Shown piece after piece: positions 1 to 9,961 of a stretch of 64,000 nt of DNA. The stretch spans positions 7,445,677-7,509,676 of the forward strand of contig NC_053397.1 in NCBI RefSeq assembly GCF_905171765.1. The letters run 5' to 3'. Position 1 is the first letter of the stretch. Each line of letters starts with the position of its first letter. The notes under the pieces are model-generated. The model made no database searches. It was not told where the DNA came from and saw nothing but the letters and a program-made list of their open reading frames with translations. The position numbers were made by a program, and so were the translations under genes. This stretch comes from Bufo bufo. Its lineage: Eukaryota > Chordata > Amphibia > Anura > Bufonidae.

Positions 1-111
1 AACAGTCATCAGATAGATGAGGAGGAAAACAATGAAGAGGGCATAGATGGTCTTCTGATTATCTGATAGACTCATGAGAAGAACGCTGGAGATTGTTGTT
101 TGGTTTTTCAT
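1..111 (-). CDS. Olfactory receptor, N-terminal 37 codons (OR-A), cut by window edge
   Basis: First 37 codons of a third OR gene, running off the left edge. It starts MKNQTTISSV, contains an N-Q-T glycosylation sequon at residues 3-5 and enters the first transmembrane helix. It is nearly identical to the starts of OR-B and OR-C. A stop codon lies six codons upstream in frame (127-129), so the ATG at 109-111 is the only usable start. That fixes the homologous start in the two complete copies. Whether the rest of the gene is intact cannot be seen from here. Confidence 0.85.
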   Translation of the reverse strand, partial: MKNQTTISSVLLMSLSDNQKTIYALFIVFLLIYLMTV

Positions 112-549
112 GTTTTCATATTTTTTTTATTACATTTTTTTTCAAAATCAATAAAAATTATGACAACAATGAAACATTAGGAGGATTTGATGGAATATAT
201 GAACCCAACAAGTTAACATCTCAGCTCAGACATAAAATATCTGATGCTAACAGCTAATGGCGTCATTCATTTTAAAGTCATTGGTTCTCCCAGGAGCTGA
301 AGCCACAGAAGCCCAGACCTCTGCTCTGCACATTCAGGAATAATGTAATCGGGTCTCAGGACGCTCAATTTCATGGTTGTTTATAGTGGAGGATTTCTGT
401 GTGTTTCTATTAACTAGTGAATATCCACAAAACTCAGGTCTCTGGCAAATACAGTGAGTCATGTCATATGCAGAGCAATATAGTGTTGGGGCCAGGAAGA
501 AGTGAGGCCCAAAGTTAAAAGTTGTGACCTTCCCCTTATTGTCTATAGT
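112..549. repeat. OR upstream flank, unit A copy, proximal part
   Basis: This block matches the DNA upstream of OR-B (25831-26278) and OR-C (39382-39820) almost base for base, so it is part of the tandem segmental duplication. Any OR promoter or noncoding first exon would lie in or beyond it, but I cannot identify one. It is broken at 549/550 by a solo LTR. Confidence 0.8.
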
Positions 550-1237
550 TGTAACGGGGTGCCGATGGCACACTCGGTCTTCCATCAGCCGCAGACCTGC
601 TGCTTAGCTTCAGGAGCGAGGATCTGTGTTTGACCTCATTCCCAGGGCGGCTTTGCTAGCTGGGAGGCTCCCTGCTCCTAGATCTGCCTTGAGCACCGAG
701 CTGATCACTCGGTGCTCAACTGGTCGGTCTGTCGGTCATGTGACGCTGGCCACGTCACATGACCCTCACTCCCCACTATAAATACAGGCAGCCTGCTGGC
801 CACAGGTTGCCTGTTAATTTAGGTTCCTGGCAGTTGTTGGATACCTGTGTACTTACCTGATCCTGTTCCCTGACGATCCTTTGCCTGCTCCTCCTGTACT
901 GCGCATCCTTCCTGGTATATTGACCTCGGCTTCCACCTGACTATTCTTTGCGGACTCCTTTGGTACTTCTCAACTCTCCTGGTATTTATGACCCAGCTTC
1001 TCCTGACCTTTCTTTGCTTATCCCTCTGTACTGCGTTGTCCTCTTGGTTTTGACCCCGTCCGTTCACTATCCGTTATTTGTCTTGTCTGTCCTTCCCGCA
1101 AGTATACTAAGTTAGGGACTGCCGTCCAGTTGTCCCCTGTCATCAGGACTCATGAGGCAAGTAGGCAGGGCCAGGGGTAAGGGTGGAGCGCAGTGGTCAC
1201 TATCCTCCCCCCTGTGTGTGTGTACGCAACCGTTACA
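550..1237 (+). mobile_element. Solo LTR with 5-bp target duplication
   Basis: The block begins TGTAACGG and ends CCGTTACA, and is flanked by ATAGT at 545-549 and 1238-1242. Units B and C run across this point without it, giving a natural unoccupied site. A TATA box (TATAAATACAGG near 777) indicates plus orientation. No internal retroelement coding is present, so this is a recombined single LTR, probably Gypsy-type. Confidence 0.85.
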
Positions 1238-1260
1238 ATAGTGTAGGATTTTACAGTTTA

Positions 1261-1305
1261 ATTTTAACTGGTCATTTCCAGGGGCCTCCATGCACAGGAA
1301 TGATG
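1261..1305. repeat. 45-bp target-site duplication, left copy (Penelope-like element)
   Basis: These 45 bases recur exactly at 5937-5981. Units B and C have the sequence once, followed directly by what lies after 5981 here. It is therefore a long target duplication made when the element at 1306-5936 inserted. Confidence 0.85.
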
Positions 1306-1384
1306 CAAAAGAACAAACCACTTCCCACGGCGCAAATTACCGTCAGCCAGTCACCAGGATCAAGAAGGAATCTTTTATTGCAGC

Positions 1385-1425
1385 GATACAACGCGTTTCG
1401 GGGAATCACTCCCCTTCATCAGGTA
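1385..1425 (-). ncRNA. Hammerhead-ribozyme-like core at the Penelope element 3' end
   Basis: On the minus strand, CTGATGA (1422-1416) is followed by a GGGG...CCCC helix and then GAAAC, the ordered conserved core of a hammerhead ribozyme (CUGAUGA - stem II - GAAA). A short helix candidate GCG...CGC follows. The cleavage triplet and stem I are not clearly canonical, so activity is uncertain. AATAAA lies just downstream on the same strand (near 1374). The same core is known in animal Penelope-like elements. Confidence 0.6.
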
Positions 1426-1766
1426 CAAAAAAAGCTGCACAAGGGTAACAGCACATAGCTACACATATTTATACTTACAAACATACCGCCTTAAAGGGGT
1501 CACAAGGTCATAAGGGAGGAGTTTTGGGTGTTGTTTAAATGAACAATGGCATATAAAATGTGCACATCAGCAGGTTCTCATAATAGACCGCCGATGTGCA
1601 CATTCTAAACATATTTATATTGTACAGAATAGAAAAATCGTAATGACAACAGTCAGTTTTATAATGAATCTCAAAACAATACGCCCATATGGGGGCCGAC
1701 CCTATGAGGTGTGTAATTAGAAGCACATCACAAGACACATCGCAAAGGTTTCTGGGCGCACAGGAC

Positions 1767-2026
1767 TGTGATATAGTCCTATTAGGAGTACAGGACCTGT
1801 ATCACATGGGCGAATCCTGGTGAGGGGTGGAGATTCTGTGTCACGTGAGCGGACTATAATATAGTGCTGTTAGGAGTAAAGGACCTGTATCACATGGGCG
1901 AATCCTAGTGAGGGGTGGAGATTCTGTGTCACGTGAGCGGACTATAATATAGTGCTGTTAGGAGTAAAGGACCTGTATCACATGGGCGAATCCTGGTGAG
2001 GGGTGGAGCTTCTGTATCACATGAGC
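1767..2026. repeat. 88-bp tandem repeat, about 3 copies
   Basis: Units starting GGACTATAAT at 1851 and 1939 are 88 bp apart, and a more diverged unit precedes them. Each carries CACGTGA- and CACATGGGCG-type motifs. The array lies in the 3' noncoding part of the Penelope-like element. Confidence 0.85.
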
Positions 2027-3026
2027 GGATCACGTGAAAACCATTGCTAAGTTACAAGGATGTTTCAATGGTAGAAAGGCCGTCCTCTATGAGGAAGCTG
2101 ACCCACATCATTCGGCCTGACGTCACGTGACCCGGATCACATGAGCAGATTCCGGTCACGTGAGGGCCGTTACCTATCTTTAAAGACGCTTCAATGGTGA
2201 GAGTGCCGTCTGGCCTATACTTATGCGATCTAACATCGCATGATACAGTAAGAACTTATGAGGGCCGCTTCTATATGACAAGGGACACTCTCACCTGAAG
2301 ACTACTATGATACAACAAAAACATTTGTAAAATTGTTTACAAAATGTAAAGTAGTGTTCAAATGTATAATAAAAGAGGGGGAGGGATCATATAATAGAAG
2401 AGGTCATATACATGTAAGGATATACATGCAATGGTACCCTACAAGTACAATGATTAGATTCCTAGGGAAAAAAAAGAATATTAAATGCAAAGTGGCACAA
2501 TATGACCTTTAAAAAATGTTTTTTAGGGGAAACATTAAAATTATTAAATAAATATATATATATATAAATATATAAAAGAAGAGGGGAATGCATAATTTTA
2601 TATATAAATGATGCAAGGTAGCCACTTGTATAAAAAACTAGATAAGACAATCCTTCTGATAGAAAGAATTGGAATAAAAAAAAAAAAACTTAAAAATGAA
2701 CATGTATATGGGTGGAACACTGTCCAATCCACCCAATAATATATTGCCATTATTAATGCAGGATCTAGGGGATGTAAGTGGGCGTATGCGTATGTAAAAA
2801 TACACGCATGTCGCCACCATCCCGAAGTACCTGATGATCAACAGCCACCACCAAAATATGTCATATTAGTGATGTTGTTGTAGACTTGTTAATCTATCAG
2901 CAAAGATTTTTTTGAAAAAAAAGAGAGAAAGTTCAAAACTACAGTTGTATAATTAGGGTCTGAATCTAATAGAGAGAAGGATCTATTTCTCAAATTTTCA
3001 ATGGTGAGTGAATTGATATCATCAGT

Positions 3027-5378
3027 TTATAGATTAATTTCAAATGCCTCATTTAAGCCCTGAGGACTCAGGCTATTACGTTTATAAATCCAGAACATTT
3101 CACGTCTTTTGATTGTTTGTGTAATGTTCCGGGTATCGGCATAGATTTTCTCTATAGGTATGACAGAGATACTTGAAAAAAGACCCTGATGTTTATCCGT
3201 AATGTGTCTTGATACACTATGCTGCATAAATTTCTTCTTAGTGTTTGAACGATGTTTGTTCAACCTATTCCGTAACGTCTGTGTGGTGCGGCCCACGTAC
3301 TGTAATCCACATTGGCATTCCAGCACGTAGATCACATTATTTGACCCACAGTCCATTGATTGCTTGATATTAAAAATTTCCCCAGTAGTGTTACTACGAA
3401 AAGAGGTAGAATTTTGTATAGAGAGGCAACATAGACATTTAGATTGTCTGCATTTTGTGCTACCCGCTGGTCTAGATGGTATAAATGAACTGATATTTAG
3501 CCCAGTTGCTTTGTGATGAGATTCACGTAGCTTGCTGGGTGCTAACAGATTTTTTAGGGTTTTTGCTCTCCTGAAAGTTAGGGGCGGATGGCTTGGTAGA
3601 GATTTGCCTATATATGGGTCTTTTTTGATGATATGCCAATATTTAGAAAGAATGTTCCTCACGTCCTTGTGATTGCTACTGTAGGTAGTGATAAAATTGG
3701 CACCCCATTTATTATCTTGCTGATTATCCTTTGCCTGATCTTTCTGGCTAACTAATAGGCAATTGTCTTGTGTAGGAGCCTTAGCTCGATTATAAGCCGC
3801 CTCAATAACTCCATGAGGGTAACCTTTATTCTGAAACCTTTTACGAATAATTTCACTTTGTGAGATGAAATCCCTAGTTAGCGAACAGTTCCTCCTTAAT
3901 CTCTTAAATTGACTAAAGGGGATATTTGTCTTCCATTTCTTAAAATGGAGGCTAGAGTACTCAAGGTAACTGTTGCAGTCAACCTTTTTGAAAAACGTGC
4001 GTGTTACAATTTTGTCACCATCAGCATCCATTTCTAAATCCAAGAATTCAATTCTTGAACAGTCATGAGTCCCAGATAGAGTAATACCCCAATCCGAGGA
4101 ATTTAAATATTGAATAAAATCCTTAATAGAATCAGAATCTCCATCCCATATGAAGAACAGGTCGTCTATAAAACGACGATATAGTACAATAATATCCGAC
4201 CACTGGGTGGACTTATGAATATATTGATCTTCAAATGCTCCCATGAAAAGGTTGGCAAAACTGGGCGCGAAACGCGTACCCATTGCGGTACCTTTGCACT
4301 GGAGGTATAGTTGTTCACCAAAAGAGAATGTATTATGTGTCAGGATAAAATGAATGGATTTCAGTATAAACGACTTCTGATCAACAGGTACAGAAGAATC
4401 TTTACCAAGAAAAGAATCAACACATTTTATTCCCAATTCATGATTAATATTTGAATATAGGGCCGCAACATCAAGGGCTATCCACGAATATGTATCCTTC
4501 CATGTGATTCCTTTGAGTGTAGTTATTGAAGAGGTGGAATCTTTCAAATAGGAAGGTAATTGGATGACATATTTCTGTAGCAAGGTGTCCACATAATGGG
4601 ACAGATTGCAAGTCAAAGAGGATATCCCAGATATGATGGAGCGGCCTGGAGGATTCTGAACATCCTTATGAATTTTGGGTAGATGGTAAAAAAGTGCCAT
4701 TACTGAGTCTGTTTTGAGAATATATTCTTGTTCTTTTTTACTCAGTATGTGTTTTGCTGAGTCAATCAAGGTCCTCAATGCAACCCTATGTTCCCCAGAC
4801 GGATCTTTGTCTAGAGGAAGGTAGTAATCAGTATCCGACAAGATGTGGAGAGCTTCTTTCACGTAGTCATCTCTATTTTGGATGACCACGCCTCCACCCT
4901 TGTCGGCATTACGGATTACTATTGAGGTATTTTCGTATAGGCTTTTTATCGCCTTGGATTCTTTGGGATTGAGGTTGTGATTCAAAATGGGTTTTTGATG
5001 GATGGATCGAAAATCGTCCATCACTAGATGATAAAAAGTATCTATAAAATTCCCCTTGTGGTGGGTCGGATAAAAGGTTGAGGGGGGTTTTAAACTTGTA
5101 GAGACATATTGTGTTGTTGTTACCGGAGTAGATAAAGTCTCATTGGTATGTTCAATACTGGGTTTATTTAGACTCTCCAGTAAACTGAAATGTCTTTTTA
5201 ATGTTAGTTTTCTAACAAACTTATGTAAGTCTAAAAAAAGATCGAAACCCTTTATGCTTGATGTTGGACAGAAGGAAAGGCCTCTTGCTAAAAGTGATGT
5301 TTCCTCCACATTTAATAAATAGGAAGACAAATTGAAAATTTTAATTTCATGATCTGATTTCTCTTTATCTGTTTTCAA
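3027..5378 (-). CDS. Penelope-like ORF2: reverse transcriptase plus GIY-YIG endonuclease
   Basis: Uninterrupted 783-residue frame. It encodes the enzyme that nicks target DNA and reverse-transcribes the element RNA. The RT spans about residues 150-490, with FYHLPKIHK at 230-238, LDVAALYSNIN at 302-312 and the catalytic Y-R-R-F-I-D-D box at 400-406. A cysteine cluster (C643-C651) follows, then a GIY-YIG nuclease from about 680, with VIY at 682-684, YVG at 694-696, a conserved Arg near 703 and Glu 760. This EN+ layout is the Penelope/Neptune type. The start ATG overlaps the ORF1 stop as ATGA, suggesting coupled or reinitiated translation. No internal stop or frameshift is seen, so the enzyme could be functional even though the element is 5' truncated. 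Confidence 0.9.
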   Translation of the reverse strand: MKTDKEKSDHEIKIFNLSSYLLNVEETSLLARGLSFCPTSSIKGFDLFLDLHKFVRKLTLKRHFSLLESLNKPSIEHTNETLSTPVTTTQYVSTSLKPPSTFYPTHHKGNFIDTFYHLVMDDFRSIHQKPILNHNLNPKESKAIKSLYENTSIVIRNADKGGGVVIQNRDDYVKEALHILSDTDYYLPLDKDPSGEHRVALRTLIDSAKHILSKKEQEYILKTDSVMALFYHLPKIHKDVQNPPGRSIISGISSLTCNLSHYVDTLLQKYVIQLPSYLKDSTSSITTLKGITWKDTYSWIALDVAALYSNINHELGIKCVDSFLGKDSSVPVDQKSFILKSIHFILTHNTFSFGEQLYLQCKGTAMGTRFAPSFANLFMGAFEDQYIHKSTQWSDIIVLYRRFIDDLFFIWDGDSDSIKDFIQYLNSSDWGITLSGTHDCSRIEFLDLEMDADGDKIVTRTFFKKVDCNSYLEYSSLHFKKWKTNIPFSQFKRLRRNCSLTRDFISQSEIIRKRFQNKGYPHGVIEAAYNRAKAPTQDNCLLVSQKDQAKDNQQDNKWGANFITTYSSNHKDVRNILSKYWHIIKKDPYIGKSLPSHPPLTFRRAKTLKNLLAPSKLRESHHKATGLNISSFIPSRPAGSTKCRQSKCLCCLSIQNSTSFRSNTTGEIFNIKQSMDCGSNNVIYVLECQCGLQYVGRTTQTLRNRLNKHRSNTKKKFMQHSVSRHITDKHQGLFSSISVIPIEKIYADTRNITQTIKRREMFWIYKRNSLSPQGLNEAFEINL

Positions 5379-5936
5379 AATTTTCTTTTTACTTTTGCCT
5401 CCCCTACATCCTCTTCTAAATTTTTTCTTTTCACTGATCTTTTCCCCAGGGGGTGAAAAAAGTTTGTGATCGTTACCGTATTCGAGCTTTTCATTATCGG
5501 GTATATCATAGTTGGTGTGAGTACCGTAGGAAGGGATAAAAAAGAAGAAGAAGAGGAGCTCTGACCTGCCTGGGACGTCAGGTCGAGTGTCTTTATAGGT
5601 TTCGGACTAACCTCAGAACTAGAATGATTGGGGGACATGTGAATAGGAGTCTGAGTGAAGGAGAGATCATGGAGCGTGATGATGGAGTCTAACTCCAGAT
5701 CAGTAGTGGGAGGAGGTGAGGGTGGCAATTGGTGAACCTTAAAGTGACTAGATCTACTGTTGGGGGAAAAAGAAGTGGGGGGAAGATTGAGAGGTGCACA
5801 ATTGGAAAGGATTTCTGGGTCAAAACCTTCAGCGGCAGTTGGTGTGGGGGATCCCAAACAAGAAGGTCTGGACACGAGCTCCAAGTGGGGACCCCCCCCA
5901 ATGCTCACCAATGGATCCGGCTCAGTGGGACAAACC
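5375..5936 (-). CDS. Penelope-like ORF1, 5'-truncated, unknown function
   Basis: An open frame of about 187 codons that starts at or inside the element's 5' edge; the apparent ATG lies in the flanking duplication, so the true start is lost. The product is rich in Ser, Pro and Thr with a basic C-terminus (KRSVKRKN), and has no domain I recognise. Its stop codon overlaps the ORF2 ATG by one base pair set (ATGA). A short upstream ORF before RT is known for some Penelope-like elements. A structural or RNA-binding role is only a guess. Confidence 0.6.
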
Positions 5937-5981
5937 ATTTTAACTGGTCATTTCCAGGGGCCTCCATGCACAGGAATGATG
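5937..5981. repeat. 45-bp target-site duplication, right copy
   Basis: Exact repeat of 1261-1305. The host unit resumes immediately after it. Confidence 0.85.
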
Positions 5982-7147
5982 GTATGTTTGGACCCTCTCT
6001 CCAGAGCATTCTTATTTTGTCTTTACAGTAAATTTGAGCCTTGACTTTTATTATCTTAGGAAGCTGCTGTGAAGGTGGTCGCGAGCCCCTTACCTAGTGG
6101 AAGGCGTGTGGCTGCAGAGGTTGTACATATGGTTTGTCTGTCTTTGGTCATTTTATATCCTGAATAAAGAGAGTGTTGAAGGCCAAGAAAGGATGACAAG
6201 AGTCCCGACAAACTCCAGTGTGGGGGTCAATGTTTTATTTATTTATAGGGCTCTTTAATGAGGATCTTCTGCCTGGAGTCCATTTTGGCTGATCCATGTG
6301 TACTGTAGGTCTACACTATAGTTATAGAGTGAGAGTTTGGAGCGCCCCAGGGGTAAGACGATATATTGCTTCCAATAACAGCGGAGACATCATGTACATG
6401 AGGAGGAAATGTACCTGATCAATTAGTATAGGAAAGGGTTCTTTACAGTATGAGGATCACATGACCCCAGGTGGTGTGTGTGCACCAAAAAGCGAAAATG
6501 TTTTGGTCCATGTTTTTAAGCAGAAAAAAAAAAATCATACAGTTTTTAACCACTTCCAGACACAGCCAGTTTTCTCCTTCCTCAGGAAGCCTAATTTTCC
6601 AATTCTGACATGTGTCACTTTATGTGGTAATAACTTTGAAATGCTTCTACTTATCCAAGAATGTTTTTCCGTGACAAATTGTTCTTAATGTTAATGGTAA
6701 AAAAAACTTCAAAAAGGACAGAAAATTTGGAAAAGATAGCAGTTTTGTAAATTTGAAGACAGACAGGACAGATAGTGGTACCTTCTCTGGGACTTACATA
6801 TAAATGCTCACGTGATCAGTATGAAATCGCCAGGGGGTCCGACTTCTAACACCCCTGCTGATCTGCTGGAAGCCGTAGCACTTACCAGAGCTTAGGCGAG
6901 TGCTGTAGCCTCCGCACAGCTTACCAAGTACAGCGGCGTACACTGGATAGCAGCTGTGCTTGGTATCACAACTCAACCCCATTCACTTGAATGGGATTGA
7001 GCTGTGCCTAGGCCATGTGACCAATGAACATGACGTCATATGACCTAGGAAGAGTCCTAAGCACTCACGGAGCGCCATGGCAGGGACGCAGCTCAGTCCC
7101 TTTCAAATAAATGTGGCTGAGCTGCAATGCAAAGCACAGCTTGGTAA
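5982..7147. repeat. OR upstream flank, unit A copy, distal part
   Basis: Continues the segmental duplication and is collinear with 26339-27268 (unit B) and 39880-41000 (unit C). Unit B lacks about 250 bp present here around 6860-7107. It holds AATAAA-type and CA/TG-rich stretches but no gene I can support. Confidence 0.75.
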
Positions 7148-7485
7148 TATCACGGCCTATGGTGTATGCTGTGACACTGTTGCCACACTTGCGGTTGCCC
7201 GCGGCAACGTGTTGCTGTGAGAGCAAGCAGTGGCAGTGTCTCGGCCTTCTGGGCGATTGCCGTGACATGGTTGCCACGCATGCTGTTGCCGGTGGTTACG
7301 TGGTTTAGTATGCTTGTGTGTGCACTTCCCTTTAAGTTGTAGCCTCCCTCTGTCTGGTGCTGTAAGGGTTAACTCCCTGACTAGGTGTGGTCACTTGGCT
7401 TATATCTTCTGTGGTTTCCTGGCTGAACGCAGTTGTACTTCAGCTGTTGTTGGTGCTGGAACTCTGCTCCAGTCCGGGGTGTTCC
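7148..7485 (+). mobile_element. Left arm only of the foldback element (unit A relic)
   Basis: Matches the left inverted repeat of the foldback element at 27269-32509 and starts at the same GGTAA target. The rest of the element, including its right arm, is missing here: the arm stops at about 7485 and host sequence shared with unit B resumes at CTTAGACGG. It includes the uninterrupted TTTAGTATGC site (7304-7313) where Ngaro inserted in unit B. Confidence 0.75.
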
Positions 7486-7730
7486 CTCTTAGACGGCTGA
7501 TTGGCGAGGGTGCAGGGATTCAGACCCTACTGATCTGATGTTGATGACCTCTCCTGAGGATGTGCCATTAATATGAAAATCTGGGAGAACCCTTTTAACA
7601 CCTAACTTTTAGGTGTTCCACAGAAATTAAATCAAAACAAATAAAATTAAAATTTTTAAGTTAAATTCATTTACTCTAATTTATGCTGAGTTCCAAATAA
7701 TTATTGCCCATTTAATCATGAGTACTCATG

Positions 7731-8155
7731 GAGCATTGATTGACCGACACTCAGTGATCAAACAAGTCTCTGTTTATTCAAAGCAAAATGGACATAATCT
7801 TATACTGATTTGGTGGGGGGGGGGGGGGAAGGTGGATCCAGCTCAAACCCAAACCAAAACAAGAAAGCCACACACACACGTCTCATGAAGGTCATGACCA
7901 TATTTGAATATATATAGGCTTACAGAAACAGAAAATATAAATGTCAATTAACCGCAGACACCTACAATTCAGAATACAGGAAATAAGTGTCATAGCTAGC
8001 AGTTTCCATCTATCGAGAATAGCAAAGGTGGGGGCTGTGTTACTCCCTGCAGAAATTTTGACATGCAAGAAAAGTCCCTAATCTATTAACTTCAAAAAGG
8101 TCATACAATGTAAAATGGCCGCTGCAGACACAAAGATGGAGTCTCATCCCTCACA
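7731..8155 (-). mobile_element. ERV 3' LTR (minus strand), unit A
   Basis: Read on the minus strand, a purine tract AAATGGGGGAGA (8167-8156) is followed at once by TGTGAGGG, the expected PPT/LTR boundary. AATAAA lies downstream on that strand near 7770. The far end (near 7731) is placed by eye. A long G run and a 37-bp foreign segment interrupt it at 7814-7862. Unit B has the same LTR at 32881-33272 without that segment. Confidence 0.6.
7826..7862. other. 37-bp templated insertion copied from 9474-9510
   Basis: Sequence identical to 9474-9510 is inserted after the poly-G run. Unit B goes straight from poly-G to GAAGCCACAC. The source lies 1.6 kb to the right in the same orientation, inside a Gypsy LTR. 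Confidence 0.7.
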
Positions 8156-8298
8156 TCTCCCCCATTTAAGACCATGGTGAGCCCGTAGGATCCGGCCGGA
8201 CGTACCCCAGATGTTTCACCTCATGGATGAAATGTACATCTGCCGGCAGCCTAGCAAAGGTCAGTTGAACCAGGATTCCAAGCTCATCCATTGTCTCA

Positions 8299-8407
8299 CT
8301 ACGGAATTGGTAAAAAGTTACTTCTGTCTGCGGTATTTTCAATCAGTCTTCTAATACACGGCAGAATACAATATACCACTATTACAAGCAAAATTATAAC
8401 AACCAGC
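8299..8407 (-). pseudogene. ERV envelope transmembrane-subunit C-terminal remnant
   Basis: About 36 codons read on the minus strand give a hydrophobic membrane helix followed by a short basic/cysteine cytoplasmic tail and a stop at 8299-8301. It ends about 130 bp before the PPT/LTR boundary, the expected place for the end of a retroviral env gene. It is cut at 8407/8408 by the Gypsy fragment. Nonfunctional remnant; also present in unit B (33412-33520). Confidence 0.5.
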
Positions 8408-9624
8408 TGTCACGATAGGTAGGTAAACAGGGAAATAACCAAACACAGGAAAACAAACAGAACAAATGATTAGGCCGAAAACCTAGGGAGAAAAGGGTCA
8501 CCTCCTAGCGATCCCTAAAGGTTTTCCCTAAACTGCTGTGCCCATGTGTATACCCTAATGGTGGATATGCACATGCCCTCATGCCTAAACCTATAAACCC
8601 TGGGCAAACCCTAAGCAGTAGGGAAAAGGGAAGAGGCAACCTGCTTATTCAAATCCGGAGGAAGCAAGCGTCTAGGCTCTAAAAAATTCATCCATCGACC
8701 GGAGGGATGGTGAACCGGTCGGCAGAGAAAAAGCCCAGGACTGCACGTCCCCTTTGAGCAGAGATATAATGATCCCACTCTTTGATTCTCGTCACCAAAT
8801 GAAATTGGCCGCAGACGAAAATACAACCTGCAGGACTCCCTGAACCGAATAAAGTCATCACCACCCTCTGAGAACCTATCAGGGAGAGCGACTTTAGGCT
8901 CTAAGCAGACCTGATTTCCTTCTGACACTGTGCAACATAACTGTGGAGGTCAGCAACCTTCATAATCCCTGCATGCGATCAACCAAGGCATCCATAGCCT
9001 ACAGTTTTTAGGCAGGTTATAATGTGACTATAGGTAGGTAAGCGGGGAAATAACCAAACACAGGAAAACAAACAGAACAAATGATTAGGCCCAAAAAGCT
9101 TAGGGAAAAAAGGGTCACCTCCTAGCGATCCCTAAAGGTTTTCCCTAAACTGCTGTGTCCATGTGCATACCCTAATGGTAGATATGCACATGCCCTCGTG
9201 CCTTAACCTGTACACCCTTGGCAAACCCTAAGCTGTAGGGAAAAGGGAAGAGGCAACCTGCTTATTCAAACCCGGAGCAAGCAAGCGTCTCCCTAGAAGC
9301 CTAGATTAAAGACACAATGGGAAATAACAGAGAGGACTTATCTTGAGCAGAGCTGGAGCAGACGATCCACCACACATCCAGAGCTCCCAGGAAAGAACTA
9401 TAACCCGTACAGGCCACTGGGGGAAGGAGAGATAAATAGCCTCACTAACAATCAAACCCAGTACACCTGAGGGAAGGTGGATCCAGCTCAAACCCAAACC
9501 AAAACAAACAGAGAAGTCAGACATGTGCAGCCAGTCTGACAGACCTTTGCACATTTACTGACACAAGCAGTGATGCAAATATTCAAGATGGACCCTCCAT
9601 CTTTAAGACATCTGTGGACTGTCA
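8408..9624 (-). mobile_element. Gypsy-type LTR retrotransposon fragment (LTR - gag piece - LTR)
   Basis: Two related LTR segments, starting TGTCAC at 8408 and TGTGAC at 9023, flank a short gag piece on the minus strand; pol is missing. The left LTR is truncated where it meets the gag piece near 8665; the right LTR runs to about 9624. I could not find a convincing target duplication. Unit B has the same fragment at 33521-34287, so it predates the A/B duplication. Confidence 0.7.
8611..8928 (-). pseudogene. Gypsy gag fragment with 1-bp frameshift
   Basis: The first 50 codons (KVALPDRFSEGG...FRESCRLYFRLRP) resemble vertebrate Ty3/Gypsy gag capsid sequences. Around 8776 the frame shifts because unit A has one base fewer in a C run than unit B (33889-33892), where the frame continues RVGIIISLLKGD...SWAFSLP. 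The end of the open frame reads into LTR sequence. The protein is far too short to be functional. Confidence 0.65.
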
Positions 9625-9639
9625 CCGCCCAGAAGTACT

Positions 9640-9960
9640 TCAGAACAAGCTAAATCCTATTCTGCCCTTTGGGATCCCTTCCGGGATAATCAGCTTGATT
9701 ATAATGTAAATAACTAGTATAATTAGCACTACTTGTACTACTGTTTGAATAAGCCCCATTAACCAGCCACCCAGCCCTGTGAACCAGTTGGCAGGATTGA
9801 GAAAGGAAAAAGTGTCTCCCCTCCATGAGTCTTTGTCTGCACTATTTTCCTGGAACCATTTGTCTCTCATGGCTTTCACCTTTTCTATTCCAACTTTTAC
9901 CTGTAGGTTGCCTTGGGGATTTATATAATGGCAACAAGCAGTTCCTACAACCTGAGATAT
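9640..9960 (-). pseudogene. Second ERV env transmembrane-subunit fragment
   Basis: On the minus strand, an interrupted frame shows a Cys-Cys dipeptide region, a Trp-rich membrane-proximal stretch and a long hydrophobic helix, in the order found in retroviral env TM subunits. It may be the upstream part of the same env as 8299-8407, split by the Gypsy fragment, or part of another ERV. The helix sequences differ, so I cannot decide. It is cut at 9960 by the Tc1 element. Decayed and nonfunctional. Confidence 0.5.
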
Positions 9961-9961
9961 A

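Larger units (their letters stand above)
1306..5936 (-). mobile_element. Penelope-like retroelement with GIY-YIG endonuclease, minus strand
   Basis: A 4.6-kb element bounded by the 45-bp duplication. Read on the minus strand it holds an ORF1 (5' truncated), an RT/GIY-YIG ORF2, about 1.7 kb of 3' noncoding DNA with an 88-bp tandem repeat, and a hammerhead-like motif close to the 3' end. The 5' end lies inside ORF1 and no upstream pseudo-LTR is seen, so the copy is 5' truncated. Penelope-like elements are known for long, variable target duplications and for hammerhead ribozymes in their terminal repeats; both are seen here. The AT-rich stretch 2300-3026 between repeat and ORF2 has no gene. Confidence 0.88.

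Noticed and set aside
8403..9629. Target duplication for the Gypsy fragment (CCAGC versus CCGCC)
   Set aside because: Only three of five bases agree and ends are uncertain; not good enough to claim.
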